A stretch of 64,000 nucleotides of DNA from DATAOG01 sp963753685 (GCA_963753685.1 CAVWDE010000014.1:72694-136693), one strand, 5' to 3'; shown: positions 44,942-56,437, counted from the first letter of the stretch. Notes: generated from the letters alone by a model not told the origin. Made by a program: numbers and translations.

Positions 44942-46357
44942 TCAACGCACCCAGGCGATCCGCAACAGATTGGTCGAGCCGGGGGTCCCGAACGGCACGC
45001 CCGCGGTGATCACCAGGCTCGAGCCGACGCTCGCGATGCCGCTCTCGAGCGCGTAGTGGCAGGCCCGCTCGACCATCTCGTCGATGTTCTGGGCGTCCTC
45101 GCAGACCACGGCGTGCAGACCCCAGAGCAGGGCCAGCCGGCGCGCGGTGCCGAACTGGGTGATCAGCGCCAGGATCGGCTGGTCCGGGCGCTCGCGCGCC
45201 GCCCGCAGCGCGGTCGAGCCGGTCGTGGTGTAGGTCACGATCGCGGCTGAGCGCATGGTGCTGGCGACCGCGCGGGCCGCGAGCGTGATCGCATCGGCCG
45301 GGGTATGCTCGGCCTCGGCGTGATAGGCGTCGAGATAGCTGCGGTAGAGCGGGTCGCGCTCGACCTTGGTGATGATCCGATCCATGATCGCGACCGCCTC
45401 GGTCGGATAGGCGCCGGCCGCGGTCTCGGCCGACAGCATCACCGCATCGGCGCCGTCGTAGACCGCAGTCGCGACGTCGGACGCCTCGGCCCGGGTCGGG
45501 GCCGGCGCGCTGATCATCGATTCCAGCATCTGGGTCGCGACCACCACCGGCTTGCCGGCGGCGCGCGCCGCCCGGATGATCCGCTTCTGCAGGCCGGGCA
45601 CGTCCTCGGGCGGCAGCTCGACGCCGAGGTCGCCGCGCGCGATCATGATGCCCTCGGAAAGGTCGACGATCTGGTCCAGATGGTCGATCGCCGCGGGCTT
45701 CTCGATCTTGGCCATGATCGCCGCCCGGCCGGCGACCAGACGGCGCGCCTCGGCGACGTCCTCCGGGCGCTGCACGAACGACAGCGCCACCCAGTCGGCG
45801 CCGAGCTCGAGACCGAACTGCAGGTCGCGCCGGTCCTTGGCGGTCAAGGGCGATAGCGGCAGGATCACGTTCGGAACGTTGACGCCCTTGCTGTTGGACA
45901 GCCGGCCGCCGGCCAGGACCACCGTGTCGGCGTAGTCCGGACCGACCTGCTCGACCCGCAGGCGGATCTTGCCGTCGTCGAGCAACAGCTCGGTGCCGGC
46001 GGCGATCGCCTGGAAGATCTCGGGGTGCGGCAGAGAGACGCGCTGCTGGTCGCCGGGCTCGGCCGTGAGGTCGAGCCGGAAGGGGGCGCCGCGCTCGAGC
46101 TCAATCGGACCGTCACGGAACGTGCCGACCCGCAGCTTCGGCCCCTGCAGGTCGATCACCACCGCGATCGGCCGCTGGGTCTGGGCCTCGACCGCGCGCA
46201 CGGCCTGGTAGCGCCGGGCCTGATCGTCGTGGCTGCCATGGGAGAAGTTGAGCCGGAACGCGTCCGCCCCGGCTTCGAACAGGGCGTGGATCTGCTCGAG
46301 CGACGAGGTCGCCGGGCCGAGGGTGGCGAGGATCTTCGCGTTGCGTCTGCGCCGCAT
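44942..46357 (-). CDS. pyk: Pyruvate kinase
   Basis: This 471-residue glycolytic enzyme converts phosphoenolpyruvate and ADP to pyruvate and ATP. Seen are AKILATLGPATSS, the substrate-site FRLNFSHGSH (Arg/Asn), VVIDLQGPKLRVG, the active-site lysine block IMAKIEKPAAIDHLDQI, MIARGDLGVELP, and ATQMLESMISAPAPTRAEASDVA. The C-terminal domain with YTTTGSTALRAARERP is present. Length is normal. It is a single gene on the minus strand with its promoter in 46358-46522, divergent from a small membrane-protein gene. Confidence 0.97.
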   Translation of the reverse strand: MRRRRNAKILATLGPATSSLEQIHALFEAGADAFRLNFSHGSHDDQARRYQAVRAVEAQTQRPIAVVIDLQGPKLRVGTFRDGPIELERGAPFRLDLTAEPGDQQRVSLPHPEIFQAIAAGTELLLDDGKIRLRVEQVGPDYADTVVLAGGRLSNSKGVNVPNVILPLSPLTAKDRRDLQFGLELGADWVALSFVQRPEDVAEARRLVAGRAAIMAKIEKPAAIDHLDQIVDLSEGIMIARGDLGVELPPEDVPGLQKRIIRAARAAGKPVVVATQMLESMISAPAPTRAEASDVATAVYDGADAVMLSAETAAGAYPTEAVAIMDRIITKVERDPLYRSYLDAYHAEAEHTPADAITLAARAVASTMRSAAIVTYTTTGSTALRAARERPDQPILALITQFGTARRLALLWGLHAVVCEDAQNIDEMVERACHYALESGIASVGSSLVITAGVPFGTPGSTNLLRIAWVR

Positions 46358-46522
46358 GGCCAGCCGTCTCCAGGCGCCCGCACGCCGGCGGGGCGCCCAA
46401 GGGTCACGACTCGATAGTCCCTGGCGCGGCCGATGTCACGACGCGTTCGCGTCCGGCGTGGCTTGACGCGACGCCTTGCCGCCACCTATTGCTGGGACCC
46501 GACCTGCAACATCGAGGGTGCC

Positions 46523-46705
46523 GTGCTTCCCACACTGGTTGGCGGCGGGATCGCGCTGATCGTCGCGATCCTCTTTCTCGGGACCATCCTGGTCAAGATC
46601 TCCTCGATCGCGCTCTGGATCGTGGTGCTGGTCGGCATCGCGATGATGGTGGTCAGCGTGGTCGAGGCGGTGCGCGGCGGCGAGGACCAGTTCGGCGGCT
46701 CCTAG
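46523..46705 (+). CDS. Small two-helix membrane protein (60 aa)
   Basis: GTG 46523, seven bases after GAGGG, opens a 60-residue protein with two helices (GGGIALIVAILFLGTILV and IALWIVVLVGIAMMVVSVVE) and a short acidic tail. The open frame extends back to 46433 but that part looks non-coding. Similar tiny proteins are often found next to alphaproteobacterial pyk; function unknown. Its end overlaps the converging amidase gene by 4 bp. Confidence 0.55.
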   Translation: MLPTLVGGGIALIVAILFLGTILVKISSIALWIVVLVGIAMMVVSVVEAVRGGEDQFGGS

Positions 46706-48066
46706 CCCGCCCCATCGGACGCGACCTCGGCGCGCAGCGTCTCGACCAGCCAGCGCGCGGTCCGCAACAGCCTGGCGTCATCGCCCTTCTGCCCGACCAG
46801 CTGCACGCCGAGCGGCAGGCCGTTGCTGGCCTGCAAGAGCGGCAGCGTGACCGCCGGCATGCCGCAGAGCGTCCAGATCGTGCAGAACACCGGGCTGCCG
46901 GTCGATCCGAGGCCGTGCGGCGCCGCACCGGTGGTCGCAGGCGTCAGGAGCGCATCGTAGCGTTCGAACAACGGCTCGAGCGCGTGCGCGAGCCAGGGGA
47001 TCGCATCGACCGCCCGGTTGTAGTCGACCGCCAGGCACTTCTGGCCGCGCTCGATCATCTCGCACAGCCGCCCGGTCAGCTGGTCCCGCCCGCGCTGATA
47101 CTCCGGCGCGAAGCTGCGCGCGAGATCGGCTTCCATGATCGTGGCGTGGAGCGCAACCGCGTCTGCGAACGCCGGCGGCAGATCGGCCGCGGTCACCCGC
47201 CCGCCCAGCGTCGCCACCAGCTCGTCGAACGCCGCCTTGGTCTCGTCCTCGGCCTGATCCCAGACCGGACTGCGCACGAAGCCGAGATCGGGCACGACCG
47301 GCGGCGGTTCGGAGGCGACCTCGAGCAGCCGCGCCTGGGCGACCGGCCGGAGTGCTGGATCCTTGGGGTCGTAGCCCATCAGCACGTCGGCGAGCAGGGC
47401 CAGATCGAGCACCGAGTTCGCCATCACGCCGACCGTGTCCAAGGGCGGCGACTGGCGCAGGATGCCGGCGCGCGAGATCAGGCCATGGCTCGGCTTGAAG
47501 CCGTAGACGCCGCAGTAGGCGGCGGGCCGGATCACCGAGCCGTTGGTCTGGGTGCCGAGCGCCAGCGGCACCATGCGGGCCGCGACCGCCGCCGCCGAGC
47601 CCGACGACGAGCCGCCCGGCGTGTGCTCGAGATGGTGCGGGTTGCGCGTCTTGTTGGGCCCGTACACGGCAAGCTCGGTGGTCACGGTCTTGCCGACGAT
47701 CACCGCCCCCGCAGCCCGCAGCCGGCTGACCACCGTGGCGTCCGCGCGCGGCCGCCGCCCGGCGTGCAGCACGGTGCCGTTCTCGGTCGGCATGTCGGCC
47801 GTGTCGATGATGTCCTTGACGCCTACCGGCAGGCCGTGCAGCGGCCCCAGCGGCCGGCCGTGCTTGCGCATGTCGTCGAGGGCGCTGGCCTGCCCCAGCG
47901 CGTGCTCCGGGTCGAGGAAAGCGAACGCCTGGACCTCCGGCTCCGTCGCCTCGATCTGCTCCAGGCAGGCGCGGGTCAGCTCGAGCGCGCTGAGCTTGTG
48001 GTCCCGGACCAGCCCGGCCGCCTGGATGGCGGTCAGGCCGACGAGCTCGTTCACGGCTTCGACCAT
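46702..48066 (-). CDS. Amidase (amidase signature family)
   Basis: This 454-residue Ser-Ser-Lys hydrolase has the catalytic Lys in PVGVKDIIDTADMPT near residue 82 and the cis-Ser and nucleophile Ser in TPGGSSSGSAAAVAARMVPL and GTQTNGSVIRPAAYCGVYG (residues 150-190). It hydrolyses an amide or similar bond in the cytoplasm. It is the last gene of the TRAP operon (28 bp after dctM). The likely scenario is that the TRAP system imports the amide or its product. Confidence 0.93.
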   Translation of the reverse strand: MVEAVNELVGLTAIQAAGLVRDHKLSALELTRACLEQIEATEPEVQAFAFLDPEHALGQASALDDMRKHGRPLGPLHGLPVGVKDIIDTADMPTENGTVLHAGRRPRADATVVSRLRAAGAVIVGKTVTTELAVYGPNKTRNPHHLEHTPGGSSSGSAAAVAARMVPLALGTQTNGSVIRPAAYCGVYGFKPSHGLISRAGILRQSPPLDTVGVMANSVLDLALLADVLMGYDPKDPALRPVAQARLLEVASEPPPVVPDLGFVRSPVWDQAEDETKAAFDELVATLGGRVTAADLPPAFADAVALHATIMEADLARSFAPEYQRGRDQLTGRLCEMIERGQKCLAVDYNRAVDAIPWLAHALEPLFERYDALLTPATTGAAPHGLGSTGSPVFCTIWTLCGMPAVTLPLLQASNGLPLGVQLVGQKGDDARLLRTARWLVETLRAEVASDGAG

Positions 48067-48094
48067 CGCTCCCTCGCGCTGCGGCGGCCCCGGC

Positions 48095-49417
48095 TCAGCT
48101 GCTGTAGAGATAGCGCGGCAGCCACTCGACCAGGCCCGAGAAGTTGTACACCAGGATCATGGCCAGCAAGACCATGAACAGGAACGGCATCACGCCCCGG
48201 AAGATGTCCATCAGCTGGACGTTGGGCGGGGCGATGCCCTTGAGGTAGTAGGCCGACATCGCCATCGGCGGGGTCAGGAACGAGGTCTGGAGATTGAGCG
48301 CCACCAGCACCCCGAAGAAGATCGGGTCGACGTTGAAGTGGTGCAGCAGCGGCAGGAAGATCGGCACGAAGATGATGATGATCTCGGTCCACTCGAGCGG
48401 CCAGCCGAGCAGGAAGATGATGAACTGGGTGAGCATCAGGAACGTGACCGTGCCGAGATTGAGGCTCAGCACCAGATGCTCGACGACGTGGTGGCCGCCG
48501 AGATAGGAGAACACCGAGGAAAACGTCCAGGAGCCGACGAACAGATAGCAGACCATGGCGGTGGTGCGGGCGGTCAGGAAGACCGCCTCCTTGAGCCGGA
48601 CCCAGGTCAGCGCGCGGTAGGCGGCGGCCAGGACCAGCCCGCCCAGCGCCCCGACCGCGGCCGCCTCGGACGGCGTCGCGAGGCCGAACAGGATCGCGCC
48701 GAGCACGCAGGTGATCAGGATCGCGAGCGGGAAGAACGAGGTCAGCAGCTGGTAGATGATCTGCCCGAACGGGACGTCGGCTTCCGCCGCCGACAGCTTC
48801 GGCGTGAGTTTTGGATTGATCACCGCGCGGCCGATCACATAGAGGACGTAGAGCCCGGCGAGCAGCATGCCCGGCAACATGGCCGCGGCGTACAGCTTGA
48901 CCACCGAGACCCCGGCGGTGGCGGCGTAGACGATCAGCATGATCGAGGGCGGGATCAGGATCCCGAGCGTGCCGCCGGCGCAGATCACGCCCGCCGACAG
49001 CTTGGTGTCGTAGCCGGCCTTGAGCATCGCCGGGAAGGCGAGCAGGCCCATCAGGGTGACGACCGCGCCGACGATCCCGGTCGCGGTCGCGAACACGGCG
49101 CAGGTGATCAGGGCCGCGACCGCCATCGATCCGGGCACGTGCCGGGCCGCGATCTGGATGCTGTAGAACAGCCGGTCGATGATGTTGGCGCGCTCGACGA
49201 TGTAGCCCATGAACAGGAACAGCGGCACCGCCACCAGCGTGTCGTTCGACATGATGTCGAAGGTGTTCTGGACCAGCAGCTGAAAGATGTGGTCGCCCAT
49301 GGCGTAGTAGCCGAAGAACACGCCCATCGCGACCAGCGTGAACGAGATCGGGAACCCCAGCATGATGATGAGAATGAAGATCAACAGCATCGTCACGCCG
49401 ATTTCGGGATTGGTCAT
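48095..49417 (-). CDS. dctM: TRAP transporter large permease (DctM)
   Basis: This 440-residue inner-membrane protein with about twelve helices belongs to the DctM family. Diagnostic parts are VALPLFLFMGYIVERANIID-like GYIVERANIIDRLFYSIQ, AVVTLMGLLAFPAMLKAGYD and GGTLGILIPPSIMLIVYA, with the IPPS motif. It forms the ion-coupled translocation unit. Its ATG overlaps the dctQ stop by 4 bp. Confidence 0.95.
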   Translation of the reverse strand: MTNPEIGVTMLLIFILIIMLGFPISFTLVAMGVFFGYYAMGDHIFQLLVQNTFDIMSNDTLVAVPLFLFMGYIVERANIIDRLFYSIQIAARHVPGSMAVAALITCAVFATATGIVGAVVTLMGLLAFPAMLKAGYDTKLSAGVICAGGTLGILIPPSIMLIVYAATAGVSVVKLYAAAMLPGMLLAGLYVLYVIGRAVINPKLTPKLSAAEADVPFGQIIYQLLTSFFPLAILITCVLGAILFGLATPSEAAAVGALGGLVLAAAYRALTWVRLKEAVFLTARTTAMVCYLFVGSWTFSSVFSYLGGHHVVEHLVLSLNLGTVTFLMLTQFIIFLLGWPLEWTEIIIIFVPIFLPLLHHFNVDPIFFGVLVALNLQTSFLTPPMAMSAYYLKGIAPPNVQLMDIFRGVMPFLFMVLLAMILVYNFSGLVEWLPRYLYSS

Positions 49418-50022
49418 CGAGGCGTCTCCCGCGCCGGCGCGTCGTGAGCGTGCGCGATCTCGTCCTCGTGGTGGTGGAGGATCGCGGACTCCAACTCCTC
49501 GACGTCATGATAACGCGCTGGCCAGTAGCCGTCCCGGATACAGCGGATGCAACGGACGAGCTCGGAAATGCCCTGCAGAAACAGGACCACGCCGGCAACC
49601 GGGATCAGCGCCTTGAGCTGGTAGATCGGGATCTGGGCCGGGCTGTAGACGCTGGTCTCGCCGTAGCCCCAGGACTGGCGGGCGAAGATGAAGCCGGAGT
49701 AGATCAGCGCGGTCACGCCGGGGAAGAAGAACAGCAGAAAGAGCGTCAGGTCGATCATCGCCTGCACGCGCTGCGGCCACAGCCGGTAGATGACGTCGCC
49801 GCGGACGTGGCCGTCGCGCGACAGCGTGTAAGCGCCCGCCATCAGGAACAGCCCGCCGTACATGATGTAGCTGACGTCGTACGCCCAGGAGGTCGGGTCG
49901 CGCAGCACGTAGCGCACGAAGACCTCGTAGGTGACGGCGAAGGTCAGGATCAGGATACACCAGGCAAAGACCTTGCCCATCCACATGCTGAGCCGGTCGA
50001 TGAACATCAGGTACCGCTCCAC
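49414..50022 (-). CDS. dctQ: TRAP transporter small permease (DctQ)
   Basis: This 202-residue protein has four helices: WCILILTFAVTYEVFVRYVL, then DVSYIMYGGLFLMAGAYTLS with DGHVRGDVIY, LTLFLLFFFPGVTALIYSGF and LIPVAGVVLFLQGISELV. This is the DctQ pattern. The C-terminal tail is unusually long and His/Glu-rich. GTG 50022 is preceded by GGAGGGAGG. A long intercistronic palindrome separates it from the binding-protein gene. Confidence 0.92.
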   Translation of the reverse strand: MERYLMFIDRLSMWMGKVFAWCILILTFAVTYEVFVRYVLRDPTSWAYDVSYIMYGGLFLMAGAYTLSRDGHVRGDVIYRLWPQRVQAMIDLTLFLLFFFPGVTALIYSGFIFARQSWGYGETSVYSPAQIPIYQLKALIPVAGVVLFLQGISELVRCIRCIRDGYWPARYHDVEELESAILHHHEDEIAHAHDAPARETPR

Positions 50023-50073
50023 GGTCCCTCCCTCCCCGACGATCGGAGCACGCGCCTCCGGATGTGCACGACG

Positions 50074-50101
50074 CGGGGCGGTGCCGGCCGGCACCGCCCC
50101 G
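50074..50101 (-). terminator. Perfect 28-bp GC palindrome between dctP and dctQ
   Basis: The sequence reads the same on both strands from 50074 to 50101, centred on CCGG, with half-site CGGGGCGGTGCCGG. It can form a 12-bp-plus stem. Placed just after the binding-protein stop (50127) and before the small permease start, it likely stabilises dctP mRNA and lowers permease expression. Confidence 0.6.
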
Positions 50102-50126
50102 TCGCTGTCCCCTCGCGTCGAGCCGA

Positions 50127-51288
50127 CTAGAAGCTCAACGGGCCGAAATAGTGCTCGTAGGCCAGCTTGTAGTCGGCGCTGTTGTACAGGCTGTAGAACA
50201 CGACCCGCTGCGCCCAAGCCCTCTGCGACTCGATCACCCGCTTGAAGAACTCGTCTTGGGAGAAGTTGGCGACCACCTTGTCCCAGGCCTCGAGCTGGGC
50301 CGCCGAGACGTCGCTCGGCGTGCGATGCACCGTGACGCCGTCCTCCTTCTGCAGGGCGTCGAGGTCTTTGGAGTAGCGGTCGAAGGCCTTCCACAGAGTG
50401 GCAGAGGATGCGGCTTCGCTGGAATGCTTCAGGATCGCCTGCTGCTCCGCTGCCAGACCGTCGTAGACCTTCTTGTTGAAGATGATCTCGAAGAACTCGT
50501 TGGGCTGGTGGTAGCTGCCCATCATGTAGTGCTTGGCGACGTCGGGCGCGCCCAGCAGCCGGTCCGAGGTCGGATTGTTGAACTCGAAGGCGTCGATCAC
50601 GCCCCGCTCCATCGCCGGGATGATCTCGCCGCCCGGGATCTGGGTGACCGCGAGGCCCATGTTCTGCATCACCTCGGTGGCGAGGCCGACCGTGCGGTAC
50701 TTGATGCCCTTGAGGTCGTCCATCGACTTGACCTCTTTCTTGAACCAGCCAAGCGGCTGGGTCGGCATCGGGGTCGAGAAGAAGCTGACGATGTTGAAGC
50801 CCAGGATCTTCTGCATCAGCTCTGTGTGCAGGGCGTCGCCACCGCCGAAGTAGATCCAGGCGAGCGCCTGGTGGGCGTCCCAGCCGAAGCAGGGCCCGGT
50901 GCCGAACAGCGAGGCCGCCTTGTTCTTGCCGTAGACGTAGGCGGGCACCGTGTGGCCGGCGTCGAGCACGCCGTCGTTGACCGCATCGTAGACGCTGAAC
51001 GGCTTCACGATCGAGCCGGATACCAGGTATTCGATCTTGAGCCGGCCGCCGCCCATCGCGTTGACCCGGTCGACGTAGTCGACGGCGAACTCGTTCAGGA
51101 TGTCCTGCGGCGCCCAGGCGCCCTGCATCTTGAGCGCCACGGTCTGCGCGCGCGAGATGTTGGGCGCGGCGAGCGCCGCGGTCGCGCCGGCGGCGGTGAC
51201 CGCAGCACCTTTGAGGAACTTGCGCCGCGATGACGCCGGTGCCGGCTCGGCCGGCCTGGCCGGATGCTGGTTGCTCGTCGTTACTCAC
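50127..51288 (-). pseudogene. dctP: TRAP transporter substrate-binding protein (DctP), frameshift in the signal region
   Basis: The mature domain is intact: MQGAWAPQDILNEFAVDYVD at the start, YRTVGLATEVMQNMGLAVTQ and PGGEIIPAMERGVIDAFEFN mid-protein (TRAP family ligand arginine region). Upstream, in the same frame, is a Tat-type signal SSRRKFLKGAAVTAAGATAA, but no start codon precedes it before a stop. A GTG at 51288 with a perfect GGAGG site opens another frame (SNDEQPASGQAGRAGTG) that joins the Tat signal if one base near 51234 is removed. The gene is therefore probably functional and the indel spurious. Taken literally, translation from 51140 would give a protein without a signal. Confidence 0.85.
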
Positions 51289-51563
51289 TCTTCAAACCTC
51301 CCAGTTGCGTACGGGCTACGATCGATGATGCGGGATGCCGTCTCAGCCCGGTGCCGCCCACCGCACTGATGCGCGCTAAACTGAGGCAGAACCTCGGTGC
51401 TGTCAAACCGGAGCCCGCCTGACGGCGGCGTCGCCGGCCGCCAGCAGCCCCGCTGCGTTCGATGCCGCCCGGGCGCTCGGATATTCCCGGTGCGACAACT
51501 GGTTTGCACGACCGGGTCCGGTCTATGCCTAATCGCGTCGACGAGATCGCAACGGAGGCGACG

Positions 51564-53234
51564 ATGCGCCGGCTGCTCGCCGTCCTGCTCCTGATCCTGG
51601 CCCTGGCCCTGCCGGGCAGCGCGCGCGCCGCCAAGGACGAGCTGGTGATCGGCATCACCCAGTTCCCCTCGACCTTCAACCCCAACATCGATGCGATGGC
51701 CGCCAAGAGCTACATCCTGGGCATGGCGCAGCGGCCGTTCACCGCCTACGACGCCAACTGGCAGCTGGTCTGCATGCTGTGCACCGAGCTGCCGACGCTC
51801 GAGAACGGCAAGGCGAAGATCGAGAAGCAGGACGACGGCAGCGACGGCATCGCGCTCACCTACACGATCCAGCCGGACGCGACCTGGGGCGACGGCACGC
51901 CGGTGACCACCGACGACGTGCTGTTCACCTACGAGGTCGGCCGCCATCCCGACAGCGGCATCAGCAACGCCGAGCTCTATCGCCGGATCCTCGCGATCGA
52001 CGTGGTCGACGCCAAGACCTTCGTCATGCACGTCGACCGGGTCACCTTCGACTACAACGCGATCAACGATTTCCGGCTGCTGCCGGCGCATCTCGAGCGG
52101 CCGGTGTTCGAGGCCGACCCGGCGGCCTACCGCACGCGCACGACTGTTCGACACCGAGACCGACCAATCCCGGGCTGTGGTTCGGCCCCTACCGGATCAC
52201 CGAGGTGTCGACCGGCGCGCTACGTCGTGCTCGAGCCCAACCCGACCTGGTGGGGCGAGCAGCCGTACTTCAAGCGCATCGTGGTCAAGGTGATCGAGAA
52301 CACCGCGGCGCTCGAGGCCAACCTCCTGTCCGGCGGCATCGACATGATCGCCGGCGAGCTCGGCCTGACGCTCGACCAGGCGCTGGCCTTCGAGAAGCGC
52401 CACGGCGACGACTACCAGATCGTCTACAAGCCGGGCCTGTTCTACGAGCACATCGACCTCAACCTCGACAACCCGATCCTGGCCGACCAGCGGGTGCGCC
52501 AGGCGCTGATGCATGGGGCTCGACCGCGAGGCGCTCTGCCAGCAGCTGTTCGAGGGCCGCCAGACGGTCGCCGACACCTTCGTCAGCCCGCTCGACTGGG
52601 TCTACACCGAGGACGTGCCGAACTACCCCGAGGACCCGAGGCCGCCGCCGCGCTGCTCGACGCAGGCGGGCTGGAGCCGAGCTCCGGGACGGCGTCCGCC
52701 ACAACGCCGAGGGCAAGCCGCTGTCGCTCGAGCTCATGACCACGGCCGGCAACCGCACGCGCGAGCTGGTCGAGCAGGTGCTGCAGAGCCAGTGGAAGCG
52801 GCTCGGCATCGAGGTGCGCATCCGCAACGAGCCGGCGCGCGTGTTCTTCGGCGAGACCGTCAGCAAGCGCAAGTTCAGCGCGCATGGCGCTGTTCGCCTG
52901 GATCAGCGCGCCGGAGAACGTGCCGCGCACGACGCTGCATTCCGAGGAGATCCCGACCGCGGCCAACGGCTGGGCCGGGCAGAACTACACCGGCTTCACG
53001 CAACGCCGAGATGGACAAGCTGATCGACGACATCGAGCGCGAGCTCGACCGCGACAAGCGCGGCGATGTGGCACCGCCTGCAGCAGATCTACGCCGAGGA
53101 GCTGCCGGCGCTGCCGCTCTATTTCCGCTCCGAGCCGCACATCTGGCCGAAATGGCTGGAGGGCGTGACGCCGACCGGCCACCATGGATCCCAGCACGCT
53201 CTGGGTCGAGCACTGGCGCGCCGAGGCCAGCTGA
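51564..53234 (+). pseudogene. Peptide-type ABC transporter substrate-binding protein, many frameshifts
   Basis: This SBP family 5 (OppA/DppA-like) periplasmic protein has about 555 codons after correction. ATG 51564 with a GGAGG site opens a signal peptide (LLAVLLLILALALPGSARAA) and DELVIGITQFPSTFNPNIDA. The frame holds to about 52140, then breaks at roughly ten places (for example 52143, 52161, 52217, 52518, 52637, 52670, 52688, 52883, 53000, 53063, 53183). Between breaks the family text is clear: LEPNPTWWGEQPYFKR, LDQALAFEKRHGDDYQIVYK, WKRLGIEVRIRNEPARVFFG, WISAPENVPRTTLHSEEIPT. The corrected end is a TGA at 53232-53234, 26 bp before the permease GTG. Confidence 0.85.
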
Positions 53235-53259
53235 GGCGGGCGCCGGCGCCGGCGGTCCG

Positions 53260-54209
<950 letters not shown>

Positions 54210-54220
<11 letters not shown>

Positions 54221-55170
54221 GGCCGGCGCGGCGCTCGGCCGCGGCGCGCCGCGGCCCCGAGCGGCCGGCGCCGCGCCCGGCCGCCTGCTGCTGCGCCGCT
54301 TCCGCCGCCATCGCGCTGGCGCTCGCGAGCGGCCTGCTGCTGGCGGCTGCTCGCGCTCGCCAGCCTGGCGGCGCCGCTCGCCGCCGCCTGGCTCGGCCAC
54401 GACCCGAACGCGGTCGACCTGCTCGACCGCTTCGCCGCCGCCGTCGCGCGCAGCATCCGCTCGGCACCGACGAGCTCGGCCGCGACCTGCTGCTGCGCCT
54501 GCTCTACGGCGGCCGCGTCTCGCTGTTCGTCGGGCCTCGTCGGCGCGCTCGCGGCGGCCGTGCTCGGCACCGCTGTCGGCCTGGTCGCCGGCTATCTCGG
54601 CGGCCGCATCGACGCGCTCGCTGATGCGCCTCACCGACGGCGTGATCGCGCTGCCGCTGCTGCCGCTGCTGATCGTGCTGGCCGCGGTCGACCTCGCCAA
54701 GCTCGGCCTGCCCGCGGCGCTGGCGCAGTCCGAGGCCGTCAGCCTCTATCGGATCCTCGCTGATCGTGCGCTGGTCGGCTGGACCACGGTCGCGCGGCTG
54801 GTGCGCGGCGCCACGCTGTCGGTGCGCGAGCGCGACTTCGTGCGCGCCGCGCGTGGCGCTGGGCGCCGGCCCGGTCCGCATCATGCCGCGCCACATCCTG
54901 CCCAACATCGTCTCGCCGATCATCGTCGCCACCACGCTCTCGGTCGGCAACGTCATCCTGACCGAATCGGTCCTGAGCTTCCTCGGCCTCGGCATCCAGC
55001 CGCCGCTGCCGAGCTGGGGCAACATGCTGACCAACGCCCAGGAGCTGATCTGGCCGGCGCCGGCGCTGGCGATCTGGCCGGGCCTGCTGATCTTCCTGAC
55101 GGTGATCGCGTTCAACTTCCTCGGCGACGGGCTGCAGGACGCGCTCGATCCGCGGGCGAGCGAGCCGTGA
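54210..55170 (+). pseudogene. Peptide-type ABC transporter permease (DppC/OppC-like), many frameshifts
   Basis: ATG 54210 begins a Pro/Ala/Arg-rich leader, followed in shifting frames by the OppC text: GHDPNAVDLLDRF, HPLGTDELGRDLL, YGGRVSLFVG, LTDGVIALPLLPLLIVLAAV, GWTTVARLVRGATLSVRERD (EAA region) and MPRHILPNIVSPIIVATTLS. From 54862 to the stop the frame is intact, including ESVLSFLGLGIQPPLPSWGN and LGDGLQDALDPR. Breaks fall near 54315, 54346, 54440, 54533, 54620, 54759 and 54855. No ATPase gene for this importer follows; a flavoprotein gene comes next. Confidence 0.83.
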
Positions 55171-55232
55171 GCCGGGCGGCAGCGTCCGCTGCCGGTTGCC
55201 CGGCGCCGCCCGCCGTGCCAGAGAAGGCGGCG

Positions 55233-56437
55233 ATGACGCAACGCGTGGTCATCGTCGGCGCCGGCCAGGCGGGCGCGCAGGTCGCGATCAGCCTGCGCAG
55301 CAGGGCCATGCCGGCGCGATCCTGCTGCTCGGCGACGAGCCGGCGCCGCCCTATCAGCGCCCGCCGCTCTCGAAGGCGTACATGAGCGGCGAGATGCCGC
55401 TCGAGCGCACGCTGATCCGCTCCGAGGCGTACTATGCCAAGGCCGCGATCGACCTGCGGCCCGGCTGCCGCGTCGAGCGCATCCTGCGCGCGGAGCGTGC
55501 GGTCGTGGTCGACGGGCAGAGGCTGCCCGACGACGTCCTGGTGCTGTGCACCGGCACGCGGGCTCGGCGCTGGCTGCCGGGCGAGGCTCTGAGCGGCGTC
55601 TTCTATCTGCGCACGCTCGCGGAAAACGAGCGCATCCGGGCCGCGGTGCGGCCGGGGGCCCGGGCGGTGATCATCGGCGGCGGCTACATCGGCCTCGAGA
55701 TCGCGGCGAGTGTCAGAAAACTCGGCGCCGAGGCGACCGTGCTCGAGGCGCTGGAGCGGGTTATGAACCGGGTCGTGGCGCCGTCGGTTTCCGCCTTTTT
55801 CGCGGCCGAGCACGCGCGCCATGGCGTGGCGATCGAGACCGGCGCCCAGGTGGCGGCACTGGAAGGCGCGGGCGCTGCCCTGCGCGTGGTCTGCCGGGGC
55901 GGGCGCGAGTTTGCTGCCGATCTGGTCGTGATCGGCGTCGGTGCCGTGCCCAATGACGAATTGGCGGGCGCGGCGGGCCTCGAGGTCGAGAACGGCATCG
56001 TGGTCGACGAGTTCGGCCGCACCGGCGATCCTTCGATCTTCGCCGCCGGCGACGTGACCAACCATCCGAGCCCTCTGTTCGACCGCCGTCTGCGGCTGGA
56101 ATCGGTGCACAACGCGATGGCGCAGGCCAAGGCGGTCGCGCAGGCGATTCGGGCAACGCCCGTTCGTTATGCGGAAGTCCCCTGGTTCTGGTCGGACCAA
56201 TACGACCTCAAGCTGCAGATCGCGGGCATTGGAGATCCGGACGACGAATTGATCCTGCGCGGCGATCCCGCGGCCCGGAGCTTCTCGGCCCTGCACCTGC
56301 GCGCCGGCGGGCTGGTCGCGATCGACTGCGTCAACCGCGGCGCCGATTTCCTGGCCGCCAAAAAGCTGATCGCCGACGCCCGGCCGCTCGACCTCGCCCG
56401 CGCTGCCGACCCCGAGATCCGGCTCGCCGAGCTGTAG
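55233..56437 (+). pseudogene. Ferredoxin/rubredoxin reductase-type FAD oxidoreductase, one frameshift
   Basis: This NAD(P)H-dependent flavoprotein of about 402 codons supplies electrons to a ferredoxin, as in Rieske dioxygenase or P450 systems. ATG 55233 opens QRVVIVGAGQAGAQVAISLR; the frame shifts near 55299 (one C missing) and continues as QGHAGAILLLGDEPAPPYQR. The second dinucleotide motif VIIGGGYIGLEIAASVRKLG, FAADLVVIGVGAVPND and SIFAAGDVTNH are intact, as is the C-terminal WFWSDQYDLKLQIAG typical of this subfamily. It is 62 bp after the permease gene and has no ferredoxin gene adjacent. Confidence 0.88.
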
